From Deltaproteobacteria bacterium (GTDB lineage Bacteria; Myxococcota_A; Polyangia; Polyangiales; JADJMO01): a stretch of 64,000 bases of DNA. The stretch lies in contig JACPFM010000129.1 in the NCBI GenBank assembly GCA_016182965.1, positions 1-64,000 on the forward strand. Direction: 5' to 3'. Positions 28,141 to 35,995 of this stretch are shown here, piece by piece. How positions within the stretch are numbered: the stretch's first letter is position 1; the number at the start of each line of letters is the position of its first letter. Under the pieces are notes generated by a model. It worked only from the letters and a program-made list of their open reading frames with translations. It was not told the DNA's origin and did not search any database. The position numbers and the translations under genes are program-made.

Positions 28141-28498
28141 CGTCAAGTCGAAGATCCTCGCGCGCCGCGCGCGCTTCGTCGCGGCGGCGGTCGCCTCGGC
28201 GGGCCTGCTCGGGTGCGGGAGCAAGATGGAGGCGTGCCTCTCGCTCGCACCGGATACGGGCGGCGACACGATCTCCGACACGAAACCCGAGGCGTGCCTC
28301 ACGGTCGACGCGACTATCGACACCGGCGTCGACACCGGCCCGGGCGTCTGCCTCAGCCCCGAGTGGGACAGCGGCGCGCCTGACGGCGCGACCGACGCCG
28401 AACCCGAGGCGTCGGTGTGTCTGAGCATGCCGCTCGACACCGGCGTGTTCGACACCGGGCCCGAACCGTGCCTCGCACCACCGCCCGACGGAGCCTGA
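28127..28498 (+). CDS. Candidate multi-core RiPP precursor 1 with signal-like leader
   Basis: A 123-residue peptide. Residues 1-30 (KSKILARRARFVAAAV...GLLGC) look like a twin-Arg export signal with a lipobox Cys at 30. The rest carries five Cys-Leu repeats at Cys37, Cys57, Cys75, Cys98 and Cys115. Four have Asp exactly six residues after Cys (Cx5D), usually followed by Thr/Ser-Gly: CLSLAPDTG, CLSPEWDSG, CLSMPLDTG, CLAPPPDGA; one is CLTVDATIDTG. AAAGGAGG lies 7 bases upstream of the ATG. It overlaps the radical SAM gene. An ordinary Asp-rich lipoprotein is the alternative reading. Confidence 0.8.
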   Translation: MSSHDVKSKILARRARFVAAAVASAGLLGCGSKMEACLSLAPDTGGDTISDTKPEACLTVDATIDTGVDTGPGVCLSPEWDSGAPDGATDAEPEASVCLSMPLDTGVFDTGPEPCLAPPPDGA

Positions 28499-28499
28499 C

Positions 28500-28853
28500 A
28501 TGACCCGCGAGTCCGACGCGAAGAAGCGCATCCTCGCCCGCCGCGCGCGCTTCATGGCCGCCGCCATCGCCGCGACCGGCATCGCGTGCGCCAAGGTCGA
28601 GGAAGGCCCGCCGAGCGACGCCGCCATCGTCGACGCGCAGCCCGAGGGCTGCCTCTCGCCGCCGTGGGACTCGGGCGCCGAGCCCTGCCTCGGCGCGCCC
28701 TACGAAGACACCGGCCCTTCGGTGTGCCTCGAGCCGGAGTACGACAGCGGCCCCGAGCCATGCCTCGATCCGGCGTGGGACAGCGGCGTCTTCGACACAG
28801 ACGCCGAGCCGTCGGTGTGCCTGAAGATGGCGCCCGACTCGACGACCGACTGA
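28500..28853 (+). CDS. Candidate multi-core RiPP precursor 2 with signal-like leader
   Basis: A 117-residue paralogue of the preceding peptide. The leader KKRILARRARFMAAAIAATG is nearly the same, with Cys at residue 30. Five Cys-Leu repeats follow at Cys51, Cys63, Cys76, Cys88 and Cys107: CLSPPWDSG, CLGAPYEDTG, CLEPEYDSG, CLDPAWDSG and CLKMAPDST. Four are Cx5D and one is Cx5E. Trp or Tyr often precedes the Asp. GGAG sits 6 bases before the ATG, which is one base after the previous stop. The repeat spacing, not the sequence between, is conserved, as expected for enzyme recognition of core units. Confidence 0.8.
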   Translation: MTRESDAKKRILARRARFMAAAIAATGIACAKVEEGPPSDAAIVDAQPEGCLSPPWDSGAEPCLGAPYEDTGPSVCLEPEYDSGPEPCLDPAWDSGVFDTDAEPSVCLKMAPDSTTD

Positions 28854-28855
28854 GC

Positions 28856-31000
28856 ATGCCGCGCCTGGATCGTCCGCGCGTCCTGCTGCTCTGGCCCGGC
28901 GGCCTCTTCGGCGGTGGCGCCAACTTCGGCGTTCCGCAGGTGCTCACGATCGCCTCGGCGTGCCGTCGCGCGGGCGCCGAGGTCGACGTGGTCGATCTCG
29001 ATCTCGAGCGCGCCCTCGGCCGCGTCGATCTCGCGGCGATCGTCGCGCGCGGCGGGCCCTACGATCTGGTCGGCGTCTCCTGCTACTCCTCGTACGACTA
29101 CCTGAAGGTGCTCGCGATCGCCGAGCGCCTTCGCGAGCTGCTCCCCAAGGCGTGGCTGGTCACCGGCGGCTACCACCCGAGCGCGCGCCCCGGCGACTTC
29201 GCCGCCTCGCCGTTCGATTTCGTGGTCGGAAGCGACGGCGAGCACGCGATGGCCCGCCTGGTGTCGGCGCTGCAGAGCGGACGTCGCCCCCTGCTGAAGG
29301 AGCTCCCCGCCGAGTCGGTCGCCGATCCGAACGAGCTCGATCCGACGCCCTGGGAGCTGCTCGAGCGCTATCGCCCGGTCGCGCGCCGCGTCGCCTCGCA
29401 GGCCGAGATCTACCTCTCGCGCGGCTGCCCGTTCGACTGCGCGTTCTGCATGGAGCGCGCGAAGCGCGACGTGTCGTGGCGCCCGCTCGAGCCGGAGCGC
29501 GCGCTCGAGGAGCTGCACCGGCTCGATCGGTTCCTCGATCTCTCGACCTGGACGCTGTTCATCGCCGACGCCCTCTTCGGCATGAAGAGGAGCTGGCGGC
29601 GCGAGCTGCTCGAGGGCCTCGCGCGCAAGCCGATCCGCGCGCGCAAGATCTGGCTCCTCATCCGCCTCGACCTCTTGGAGCGCGAGGACCTCGCCCTGAT
29701 GGCGCGCGCCAACGTCGGCCCCGGGTTCGGCCTGGAGTCGGGGGCGCAGGAGCAGCTCGAGCGCATCCGCAAGGCCGGTCGCCTGCACGACTTCCTCGAC
29801 CAGATGATGCGCGTCGCCTCGTGGTGCCACGAGATGGGCGTGCCCTTCGGCGCCAACGTGATCGCCGGCCACCCGGGCGAGACCGAGGCGACCATGCGCG
29901 AGAGCGCGCGCTACCTGTCGCGGCTGTTCCTCGACGATCCGCGCGGCACGATGGGCTTCCTCTCGGTCGATCCGTTCCGTCTCTACCCCGGCTCGCCGAT
30001 CGACGAGGACCGCGCGACGTGGGAGCGGCAGACCGGCATGCGCGTGCACCGCCCCGACTGGTGGCACGACGGCGATCAGGACTTCCTCTCCGAGTGGGTC
30101 GATCCGTCGGCGGAGCTCGACTTCCGCGCCGCGCATCGCCTCCGGCACGAGCTGTTCGCGCCCATCTTCCACGGCATCAAGTCGCGCTTCGCCTATCAGG
30201 GACCGGCGCGCGAGTACTTCATGCGCTCGATCGACGAGCAGATCGAGCTGCTGGCCCCGCGGCGGCAGCTGCGCACGCTCGGCCTCCACCACCTCTGGCG
30301 CGGCCTGCTCGGCGACGACGAAGCGACGAACCGCCGAGCGCTCCTGGCCGATCGGGAGCTCGAAGGCGTCGCGCGCGAGGCGCGGCGCACCACCATCGCC
30401 AACCGCCTCCCCGGCCACCCGTACGGCGAGGCGCTCCTCGCCGTGCCGCGCGAGCGCTTCGTGCGCGACGAGGACGTCCCCGCGTCGGCCGACGATCGCG
30501 CGCTGCCGCTCGACGACGCCGGCGCCGCCACCATCTCGGCGCTCCACGCGTACGCGACGAGCTTCGCCGCGCTCGAGCTCTCGCCGGGCGACGACCTCGT
30601 GGAGCTCGGCGGCGGCACCGGCTACGGCGCGGCGGTCGCCGCGGAGATCGTCGGCGCGTCGGGCTCGGTGCGCACGTTCGAGATCGACGAGGCCCTCGCC
30701 GCGCGGGCGCGGGAGAACCTCGCGCCTTGGCCCAACGCCTCGGCGCACGCGGGCGACGCGCACGAGGTCGAGGCGTGGCGAGGGGCGCGGAAGGTGAGCG
30801 TCGCCTTCGCGGTCGACGCCATCCCCTCGACGTGGATCGACGCCCTGGCCCCCGGCGGCGCGCTCGTCGCCCCGGTGCACGGTGAGCGCGGCCACGACCA
30901 GGCGCTCACGCGAGTGCGCAAGTCGCTCGACGGCGCGATCTCCACCCAAGCGATCGGCCGGGTGCGCTACGTCCGCGATCGGTCAGTCGCGGCGGAGTGA
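28856..31000 (+). CDS. B12-type radical SAM enzyme fused to a PIMT-like methyltransferase domain
   Basis: A 714-residue fusion. Residues 1-150 form a cobalamin-binding-type Rossmann domain (without the DxHxxG base-off motif). The radical SAM domain has CPFDCAFC (Cys191, Cys195, Cys198). Residues about 510-714 resemble protein-L-isoaspartate O-methyltransferase: PRERFVRDEDVP, ALPLDDAGAATIS and the SAM loop ELGGGTGYGAAV (584-595). PIMT-like enzymes in known RiPP pathways methylate Asp and form aspartimides. The gene starts two bases after the precursor 2 stop. It probably adds a second modification to the Asp-rich repeats; this is inference. Confidence 0.88.
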   Translation: MPRLDRPRVLLLWPGGLFGGGANFGVPQVLTIASACRRAGAEVDVVDLDLERALGRVDLAAIVARGGPYDLVGVSCYSSYDYLKVLAIAERLRELLPKAWLVTGGYHPSARPGDFAASPFDFVVGSDGEHAMARLVSALQSGRRPLLKELPAESVADPNELDPTPWELLERYRPVARRVASQAEIYLSRGCPFDCAFCMERAKRDVSWRPLEPERALEELHRLDRFLDLSTWTLFIADALFGMKRSWRRELLEGLARKPIRARKIWLLIRLDLLEREDLALMARANVGPGFGLESGAQEQLERIRKAGRLHDFLDQMMRVASWCHEMGVPFGANVIAGHPGETEATMRESARYLSRLFLDDPRGTMGFLSVDPFRLYPGSPIDEDRATWERQTGMRVHRPDWWHDGDQDFLSEWVDPSAELDFRAAHRLRHELFAPIFHGIKSRFAYQGPAREYFMRSIDEQIELLAPRRQLRTLGLHHLWRGLLGDDEATNRRALLADRELEGVAREARRTTIANRLPGHPYGEALLAVPRERFVRDEDVPASADDRALPLDDAGAATISALHAYATSFAALELSPGDDLVELGGGTGYGAAVAAEIVGASGSVRTFEIDEALAARARENLAPWPNASAHAGDAHEVEAWRGARKVSVAFAVDAIPSTWIDALAPGGALVAPVHGERGHDQALTRVRKSLDGAISTQAIGRVRYVRDRSVAAE

Positions 31001-31843
31001 TCGCTCGACCACCGCGCGCCACCGCTCGTCGAGCGCCGCGCGATCGATCGCCGGCAGCCCGCGCAGGTGCGCGAGCCACCGCGCGTGCGCCGCGCCCTCG
31101 GATACGCGCGCGGCGCGCTCGGCGAGCAGCACCAGGGCCGCGTGCTCGAGCGGCGCGTGGGCGACCGGCACGCCTGCCTCGCGCGCGCGCGCGTGCACCT
31201 CGGCGACCGTCGCCTCGTGCGCCGCCTGCCACGCGACGTGCTCGGCGGTCGGGCCCTCGTCGTCGCAGGGCGACCCGACCCAGATCCGCGCGCCGCGCAC
31301 CCGACCACGGAGGCGCAGCGGACGCACCGTCTCGACCACGCAGCCACGGAGCTCGGGCGACGCGCGTTCGACGCGCGCGCGCGCCGCCGAGAGCGCGCGC
31401 GGATCGTGACGCGCCGGGGGCAGCGCCGCGTACACCTCCGCCTCGAGCTCCGCGGCCGCGCGCAGCACCTCGATCGCGGCGCGGCGCGCGCTCTCCACGA
31501 GGAGCGGCAGCAGGCCGGGATCGTCGACGTCGGCCGCCGAGAGGGCGTCGAGGTTGCGATCGGCGCACGCGGCCATGCGCGCGGCGTCGTCGAAGAGCCA
31601 CGCGAGCAGCTGCACCTCCGCGAGCGCCTCGTGCGTCGTGGCCGCGCGCCCGATCACCCGCGCGTCCTCGGCCAGTGTCCGCTCCGTGCTCGGCCCGGCG
31701 TGACGCTCCACGAACGCGACCCACGCCGGATCGAACACGGACGGCGCGAGCCCGGCCGTGTCACGCACGTGCGCAAGGACGTGAAAGACGAGCTCGGCGG
31801 CGTGCACCACGCCTGCAGCATACCCGCGGCCCGGCGCGCGCAT
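30983..31843 (-). CDS. Hypothetical Ala-rich helical protein convergent with the radical SAM operon
   Basis: Up to 286 residues, mostly helical and Ala/Arg-rich, with no signal peptide. Features include HAAELVFHVLAHVRDTAG near the N terminus, DDAARMAACADRNLDAL in the middle and VGSPCDDEGPTAEHVAWQAAHEA toward the C terminus. The His and Asp/Glu distribution hints at a metal-binding helical bundle, but no motif is diagnostic. It overlaps the 3' end of the radical SAM-PIMT gene by 18 bp. ATG 31843 or GTG 31810 could be the start. Possibly an accessory of the peptide system; this rests on position only. Confidence 0.6.
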   Translation of the reverse strand: MRAPGRGYAAGVVHAAELVFHVLAHVRDTAGLAPSVFDPAWVAFVERHAGPSTERTLAEDARVIGRAATTHEALAEVQLLAWLFDDAARMAACADRNLDALSAADVDDPGLLPLLVESARRAAIEVLRAAAELEAEVYAALPPARHDPRALSAARARVERASPELRGCVVETVRPLRLRGRVRGARIWVGSPCDDEGPTAEHVAWQAAHEATVAEVHARAREAGVPVAHAPLEHAALVLLAERAARVSEGAAHARWLAHLRGLPAIDRAALDERWRAVVERSLRRD

Positions 31844-31854
31844 CTCGATCGGGC

Positions 31855-32535
31855 ATGGCCTCGTCCTTCGCGCGTCTGGCGCTGCCGATCGGCGGAGCCA
31901 GCGTGGCCCTCGGTCTGTCGGTGAAGGCGCTCGCCGAGGTCGCCCTGGGGGACCTGGTGACGTTCGACGAGCGCGTGCTGCGCTCGCTCGCCGACGTGCG
32001 CACCGGATGGCTCAACGCGAGGGCGGTGGACTTCACGGCGCTCGGATCCGGGACGCTCCTGATCATCGCGACCTTCGTCATCGGCCTCATGTTGATGTCG
32101 ACCCGCGACCTCTTCGGCGCGCTGCAGCTCGCGCTCGCCGCCAGCGGCGCCGCGTTGTGGACGTTCGTGTTCAAGCACTGGTTCGCGCGACCGCGCCCTT
32201 CGGTCGTCGAGCACCTCGTGGTGGTGTCGCAGGCCGGGTACTCCTACCCGAGCGGGCACGCGCTCGGCACCGCGGCCGCCTACTTCGCGTTCGCGCTGGT
32301 CGCGCGTCGGCATCTCCCGCGGCACGTCACGCGCGAGATCCTCGTCGGGTTCGCGCTGCTCCTCATCCTCGTGGTCAGCGCGTCCCGCGTGTACCTCGGC
32401 GTGCACTACGCGAGCGACGTGCTCGCGGGGGTGCTCATCGGCGTCGGCTGGTCGCTGCTCGTCGCCGGCGTGTTCTCCGTCCTCGAGCGCGCGCGGTTCC
32501 GCCGCTCGATGGCCAGCCTGGTCGCCGAGCCGTGA
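31855..32535 (+). CDS. PAP2 superfamily phosphatase, membrane-bound
   Basis: A 226-residue integral membrane phosphatase with about six transmembrane helices. The three catalytic motifs are complete: KHWFARPRP (K-x6-RP), PSGHA and SRVYLGVHYASD (SR-x5-H-x3-D). Family members dephosphorylate lipid phosphates such as undecaprenyl pyrophosphate or phosphatidic acid. The start is ATG 31855, with only 11 bp to the start of the divergent gene. A REP-like hairpin follows its stop. Confidence 0.9.
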   Translation: MASSFARLALPIGGASVALGLSVKALAEVALGDLVTFDERVLRSLADVRTGWLNARAVDFTALGSGTLLIIATFVIGLMLMSTRDLFGALQLALAASGAALWTFVFKHWFARPRPSVVEHLVVVSQAGYSYPSGHALGTAAAYFAFALVARRHLPRHVTREILVGFALLLILVVSASRVYLGVHYASDVLAGVLIGVGWSLLVAGVFSVLERARFRRSMASLVAEP

Positions 32536-32565
32536 GGTCGCCAGGCGATCCCCCGGCCAGGCAAT

Positions 32566-32583
32566 CCCGGACTTCAGTCCGGG
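32566..32583. repeat. REP-like palindrome, copy 1
   Basis: An 18-bp palindrome, CCCGGACT-TC-AGTCCGGG, with a perfect 8-bp stem, flanked by further C and G runs. It sits between the convergent PAP2 and SulP genes, so it may help terminate both transcripts. The same stem with a reverse-complement loop occurs at 54673-54690. Confidence 0.8.
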
Positions 32584-32590
32584 GGGACTC

Positions 32591-34279
32591 TCATCCGCTC
32601 GCCTCGGCGAGCCCGCGGCCCATGGAGATCGCCTCGTCGAACGTGTCGCAGAAGTACACGTGATCGTGGCGCACCGAGAGGTTCGCCTTCTGGAAGACAC
32701 GGCGCGGCTCGGGCAGCGGGCCGGCGATGATCACCTTCTTCTTGGCGATCGCCAGACGCTCGAGCGCGCTCTCGAGCGCGACGAGCCCCGTCGCATCGAT
32801 GACGGGCACGCGCCCGAGCGCGAGGACCACGACCTTCGCCTTGCTGCCCACGGTGTGCAGGCGGCTCATCGCGTTCTGCGCGGCGCCGAAGAAGAGCGGG
32901 CCGGCGATCTCGTACACCGAGACGCCCTCCGGCAGGTCGCGGTGCTCCGCGGGCGCCTCCTCGTCGATCAGGCGCGCGTGCGTCAGCTCCGCCATGCGCC
33001 GCATGAAGAGGAGCGCCGCCATCACCACGCCGGCGGTCACCGCGATCACCATGTCGAAGGCGACGGTCAGGCCGTAGCACGCGAGCAGGACCGACACGTC
33101 GCTCTTCGGCGCGACCTTCAGCGTGTGCACGAAGTGCCGCACCTCGGACATGTTCCACGCGACCAGCAGGAGCAGCCCGGCAAGCGCCGCCATCGGCACG
33201 TAGGCCACGAACGGCGCGAGCAGGAGGATCGCCGCGAGCACCACCACCGAGTGCGTGACCGCGGCGAACGGCGTGCGGCCGCCGGCGCGCACGTTGGTCG
33301 CGGTGCGGGCGAGCGCGCCGGTCGCCGCGATGCCGCCGAAGAAGGGGGCGACGATGTTGCCGACGCCGAGGCCCACGAGCTCCGCGTCGGGATCGTGCTT
33401 GGTGCCCGCCATGCCGTCGGCGATGACCGCCGACAGGAGCGACTCGATCGCGCCGAGCATCGCGATGGCGAACGCCGGTCCGAGCAGCTCGCGCGCCTGC
33501 TGGAGCCCGAACCCTGGACCCCACGGCAGCATCGGCCGCGGGGGCAGCGGCGGGATGCCGAGGTAGGTCGTGTCGCCGATGACCGTCTTGAACTTGCTGC
33601 CGATGGTGGCGACCTCGAACGAGGGCATCAGCCGGTGCAGCAGCGTCGTCGCCATCGTGACGCCGACGATGGCCACGAGCGGCGCCGGCACGCGCTTGGT
33701 CACGCGCGGGAGCAGCAGGAGGATCGCGAGGGTCGACGCGGCGACCGCGAGCTCGGCGAAGCGCATCGTGCCGCGCGCAGACCACAGCGCGTGCACCTTG
33801 CCGAAGTAGGTCTCCGGCATCTCGGCGACCTTCAGGCCGAGCGCGTCGCGCAGCTGCAGCGTCGCGATGACGGTGCCGATGCCGGCGGTGAAGCCGGTCG
33901 TCACGGGGTGCGGGATGTACTCGATGAGCCGCCCCATGCGGGCGAAGCCCATCGCCACCAGGATGAGCCCGGCGAGCAGCCCGGCCGTGAGCAGCCCCGA
34001 AAGGCCGTACTTCGTGACGATCGGCGCGAGGATGACGACGAACGCGGCCGTCGGCCCGGTGACCTGCAGCCTCGAGCCGCCGAGCAGCGCGACGACGATT
34101 CCGGCGACGATCGCCGTGTAGAGGCCGTGCTGAGGCGGTACGCCGACTGCGATGCCGAGCGCCATCGACAGCGGCAGCGCGACGATGCCGACCACGAGGC
34201 CGGCGAGCACGTCGGCGCGGAGGGTCTCGCGGCCGTATCCCTCGGCGAGGCTGCGGCGGAGGGCCGCCGCGAACAACAT
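32591..34279 (-). CDS. SulP family anion permease with STAS domain
   Basis: A 562-residue transporter. Residues 20-420 contain the SulP/SLC26 membrane domain with 12-14 helices and family phrases such as GLVVGIVALPLSMALGIAVG, PQHGLYTAIVAG and VTGPTAAFVVILAPI. The C-terminal STAS domain (from about residue 435) carries VIDATGLVALESAL, the loop that can bind nucleotide. SulP members carry sulfate, bicarbonate or other anions; the substrate is not predictable. I use ATG 34279, which begins MLFAAALRRSLAEGYGRETL, the typical cytoplasmic start. Confidence 0.9.
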   Translation of the reverse strand: MLFAAALRRSLAEGYGRETLRADVLAGLVVGIVALPLSMALGIAVGVPPQHGLYTAIVAGIVVALLGGSRLQVTGPTAAFVVILAPIVTKYGLSGLLTAGLLAGLILVAMGFARMGRLIEYIPHPVTTGFTAGIGTVIATLQLRDALGLKVAEMPETYFGKVHALWSARGTMRFAELAVAASTLAILLLLPRVTKRVPAPLVAIVGVTMATTLLHRLMPSFEVATIGSKFKTVIGDTTYLGIPPLPPRPMLPWGPGFGLQQARELLGPAFAIAMLGAIESLLSAVIADGMAGTKHDPDAELVGLGVGNIVAPFFGGIAATGALARTATNVRAGGRTPFAAVTHSVVVLAAILLLAPFVAYVPMAALAGLLLLVAWNMSEVRHFVHTLKVAPKSDVSVLLACYGLTVAFDMVIAVTAGVVMAALLFMRRMAELTHARLIDEEAPAEHRDLPEGVSVYEIAGPLFFGAAQNAMSRLHTVGSKAKVVVLALGRVPVIDATGLVALESALERLAIAKKKVIIAGPLPEPRRVFQKANLSVRHDHVYFCDTFDEAISMGRGLAEASG

Positions 34280-34476
34280 CTTCTTCGGCTCACGACGCGA
34301 TGCAGGCAGGGACACGAATTGGGCTCGGAGTGTAGCGCCCCGCGCCGGACGTCCAAACCTTTCGACCACCTTTTCCGCGTGCTCCAGCAACGGTCGAGGT
34401 GTCGCGCATGGTTTCGGCCAGCGTCGCGCCGATCGGTGGCCCGCGCAGTGCAGCGCCTCATGGCGGAGGCCACACC

Positions 34477-35010
34477 ATGTTCGACAGACCGACCGACCCG
34501 ACCGTTCGGGCCAGAGCCGAGGAGAAGATCGTCACCGCGTACTTCGACCGTGCCGACACGGCGAACCGCGCGTACATCGAGCTCAAGGCTGCCGGCATCG
34601 ATCCGGGCCGCATGACGATCCTCGCCAACCAGAACTTCGCGCGGAAGGATCTGGCCATCACCGAGCACACCAAGGCGCCCGAGGGCGCGGCGTCGGGTGC
34701 GGCGCTCGGCGCCGGCGTCGGCGCGCTCGCGGGCGCGTTGACGGTCGCCGGCTCGCTGCTGATCCCGGGCATCGGCTGGATCGCCGGGCCGCTCGTCGGC
34801 GCGCTGGTGGGCGCGGGCGCCGGCACCGTGACCGGCGGCATCGTCGGCGCCCTCGTCGGCGCGGGCATGCCCGAGCACGAGGCGAAGGTCGTCGAGGACG
34901 CGCTCCGTCAGGGCGGCGTCGTCATCGCGGTGCACTCGTCGCCGCGCCACGTGGACGACATCCGGCGCCTGCTGAAGCACAACGGCGGTCGTGCGCTCTC
35001 GCTGAGCTGA
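34477..35010 (+). CDS. General-stress-like protein with glycine-zipper membrane core
   Basis: A 177-residue protein. Residues 15-60 form a ferredoxin-like domain of the general stress protein 17M type (VTAYFDRADTANRAYIELKAAG). The centre is a Gly/Ala zipper with two hydrophobic helices (LGAGVGALAGALTVAGSLLI, LVGALVGAGAGTVTGGIVGA). The C-terminal part repeats a beta-alpha pattern (GGVVIAVHSSPRHVDDIRRL). GGAGG lies 7 bases upstream of ATG 34477. A related architecture is encoded at 38640-39296. The role is probably in envelope stress but unproven. Confidence 0.75.
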   Translation: MFDRPTDPTVRARAEEKIVTAYFDRADTANRAYIELKAAGIDPGRMTILANQNFARKDLAITEHTKAPEGAASGAALGAGVGALAGALTVAGSLLIPGIGWIAGPLVGALVGAGAGTVTGGIVGALVGAGMPEHEAKVVEDALRQGGVVIAVHSSPRHVDDIRRLLKHNGGRALSLS

Positions 35011-35032
35011 GCTTCGGCGCGCGCGAACGCGA

Positions 35033-35533
35033 TCAGGACCCGAGGGTGAGCGGCACGGCGCCCTCACCCTCGGTCTTGAGCCACATCGCCGCCTGCTCGC
35101 TCTCGTAGGCGAGCTGCCCTTCGTGGCGGAACTCGAAGCGGTAGATCGAGAACACGCGCGACTTGCCGCGGCGCACCTTCACCTGCGTGCACGAGCAGAC
35201 CATCGGCGCGCCCGGGGTGACGAGCTTGCGGAAGACGGCGCTGCGGATGTGGGTGCCGAAGCCGATCCACCCGTCTGCGTGGCGCAGCCCCTCGAGGTGG
35301 TAGGCGTGCACGAACCCGAGGTTGGCGGTCAGCTGGATCATCACCGCGCCGTTGACGTGTCGCGGGTGCCGCACCGGGTGTGCGCGTTGCGCGTCGGTGA
35401 ACGGCAGCGGCTGCGTCGTCGGCATGCGGCAGGTCACCCGCTTCGCCTCGCGATCGAGCTCCAAGGCGTCGAAGAAGAGCACCGACGGGTCGTAGGGCAT
35501 GTCGGCGAGGAACTCGGGCGAGAACGGCTCCAT
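35033..35533 (-). CDS. Hotdog-fold (FabZ/acyl-thioester-like) protein
   Basis: A 166-residue protein with the layout of a FabZ/MaoC-like hotdog domain: N-terminal MPYDPSVLFFDALEL, then HPRHVNGAVMIQLTANLGFVH for the central helix, then strands GWIGFGTHIRSAVFRKLVTP and VKVRRGKSRVFSIYRFEFRH. His in HVNGAVMIQ could take the catalytic place. No acyl carrier protein or ketosynthase is nearby, so its pathway is unknown. The last part of the gene contains an 11-bp perfect hairpin shared with the convergent gene's downstream region. Confidence 0.7.
   Translation of the reverse strand: MEPFSPEFLADMPYDPSVLFFDALELDREAKRVTCRMPTTQPLPFTDAQRAHPVRHPRHVNGAVMIQLTANLGFVHAYHLEGLRHADGWIGFGTHIRSAVFRKLVTPGAPMVCSCTQVKVRRGKSRVFSIYRFEFRHEGQLAYESEQAAMWLKTEGEGAVPLTLGS
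35040..35073. terminator. Perfect 11-bp hairpin between convergent genes
   Basis: CCGAGGGTGAG (35040-35050) pairs perfectly with CTCACCCTCGG (35063-35073) around a 12-nt loop. It follows the stop of the plus-strand gene (35010) by 30 bp and lies in the last codons of the convergent minus-strand gene. No T-tract follows, so it may act as an RNA-stabilising or pausing structure rather than a classic terminator. Confidence 0.45.
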
Positions 35534-35606
35534 CGGGGGATGCCCATAGCAGCGCCGGCCCTGGGTGGCAGCACCGCGCCGGTTTGCCTGCGCGTGCCCG
35601 GTTCGA

Positions 35607-35672
35607 GGTCGAGGGTCGAAGGTCGAACGAGAGCGGAGAGGCTTCTCGACCTTCGACCTTCGACCCTCGACC
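35607..35672. repeat. Inverted GGTCGAA-heptad repeat, 21-bp perfect stem
   Basis: The left arm (35607-35627) and right arm (35652-35672) are perfect 21-bp inverted repeats built from the heptads GGTCGAA and GGTCGAG. A 24-nt spacer separates them. The element sits 17 bp upstream of the gdt1-like start, in its leader. Direct GGTCGAA heptads recur at 50627-50671. Confidence 0.85.
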
Positions 35673-35689
35673 TTCTCTATGATGCGCGC

Positions 35690-35980
35690 ATGTCCAAGGA
35701 GCTCGTTCGCTCGTTCGTCGCGACCTTCGGGGCGGTGTTCCTCGCCGAGCTCGGAGACAAGACGCAGCTCGCCACGATGGCGATGGCGGGCACCGCGGGC
35801 AGCGCGCGGGGGCGGTGGCTCGTGTTCCTCGCCGCGGCGACCGCGCTCGTGGCCACGAGCGCGCTCGGCGTGCTCGGCGGCGCGGTCATCGGCCGCTACG
35901 TGCGCGCGCAGACGATCGAACGCCTCGCGGGTGCGCTGTTCATCGTGCTCGGCGTGCTGATGCTCGTGCGCGCGAAGTGA
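35690..35980 (+). CDS. GDT1/TMEM165 family (UPF0016) membrane protein, single-domain
   Basis: A 96-residue membrane protein with one copy of the GDT1 repeat. The hallmark ELGDKTQ is at residues 20-26, followed by hydrophobic helices (WLVFLAAATALVATSALGVL and AGALFIVLGVLMLV). Two-repeat members transport Mn2+ or Ca2+ in exchange for protons; bacteria also have half-length forms that dimerise. Only one half gene is here; no partner copy is adjacent. ATG 35690 follows the large hairpin. Confidence 0.88.
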   Translation: MSKELVRSFVATFGAVFLAELGDKTQLATMAMAGTAGSARGRWLVFLAAATALVATSALGVLGGAVIGRYVRAQTIERLAGALFIVLGVLMLVRAK

Positions 35981-35995
35981 GCCCGCGAGGCGTGG

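Noticed and set aside
28127..28853. Ordinary Asp-rich lipoproteins instead of RiPP precursors
   Set aside because: Other lipoproteins in this window have Asp/Thr linkers, so this was considered. Regular Cys-Leu repeats with fixed acidic spacing and placement between two radical SAM genes favour precursors, but the alternative is not excluded.
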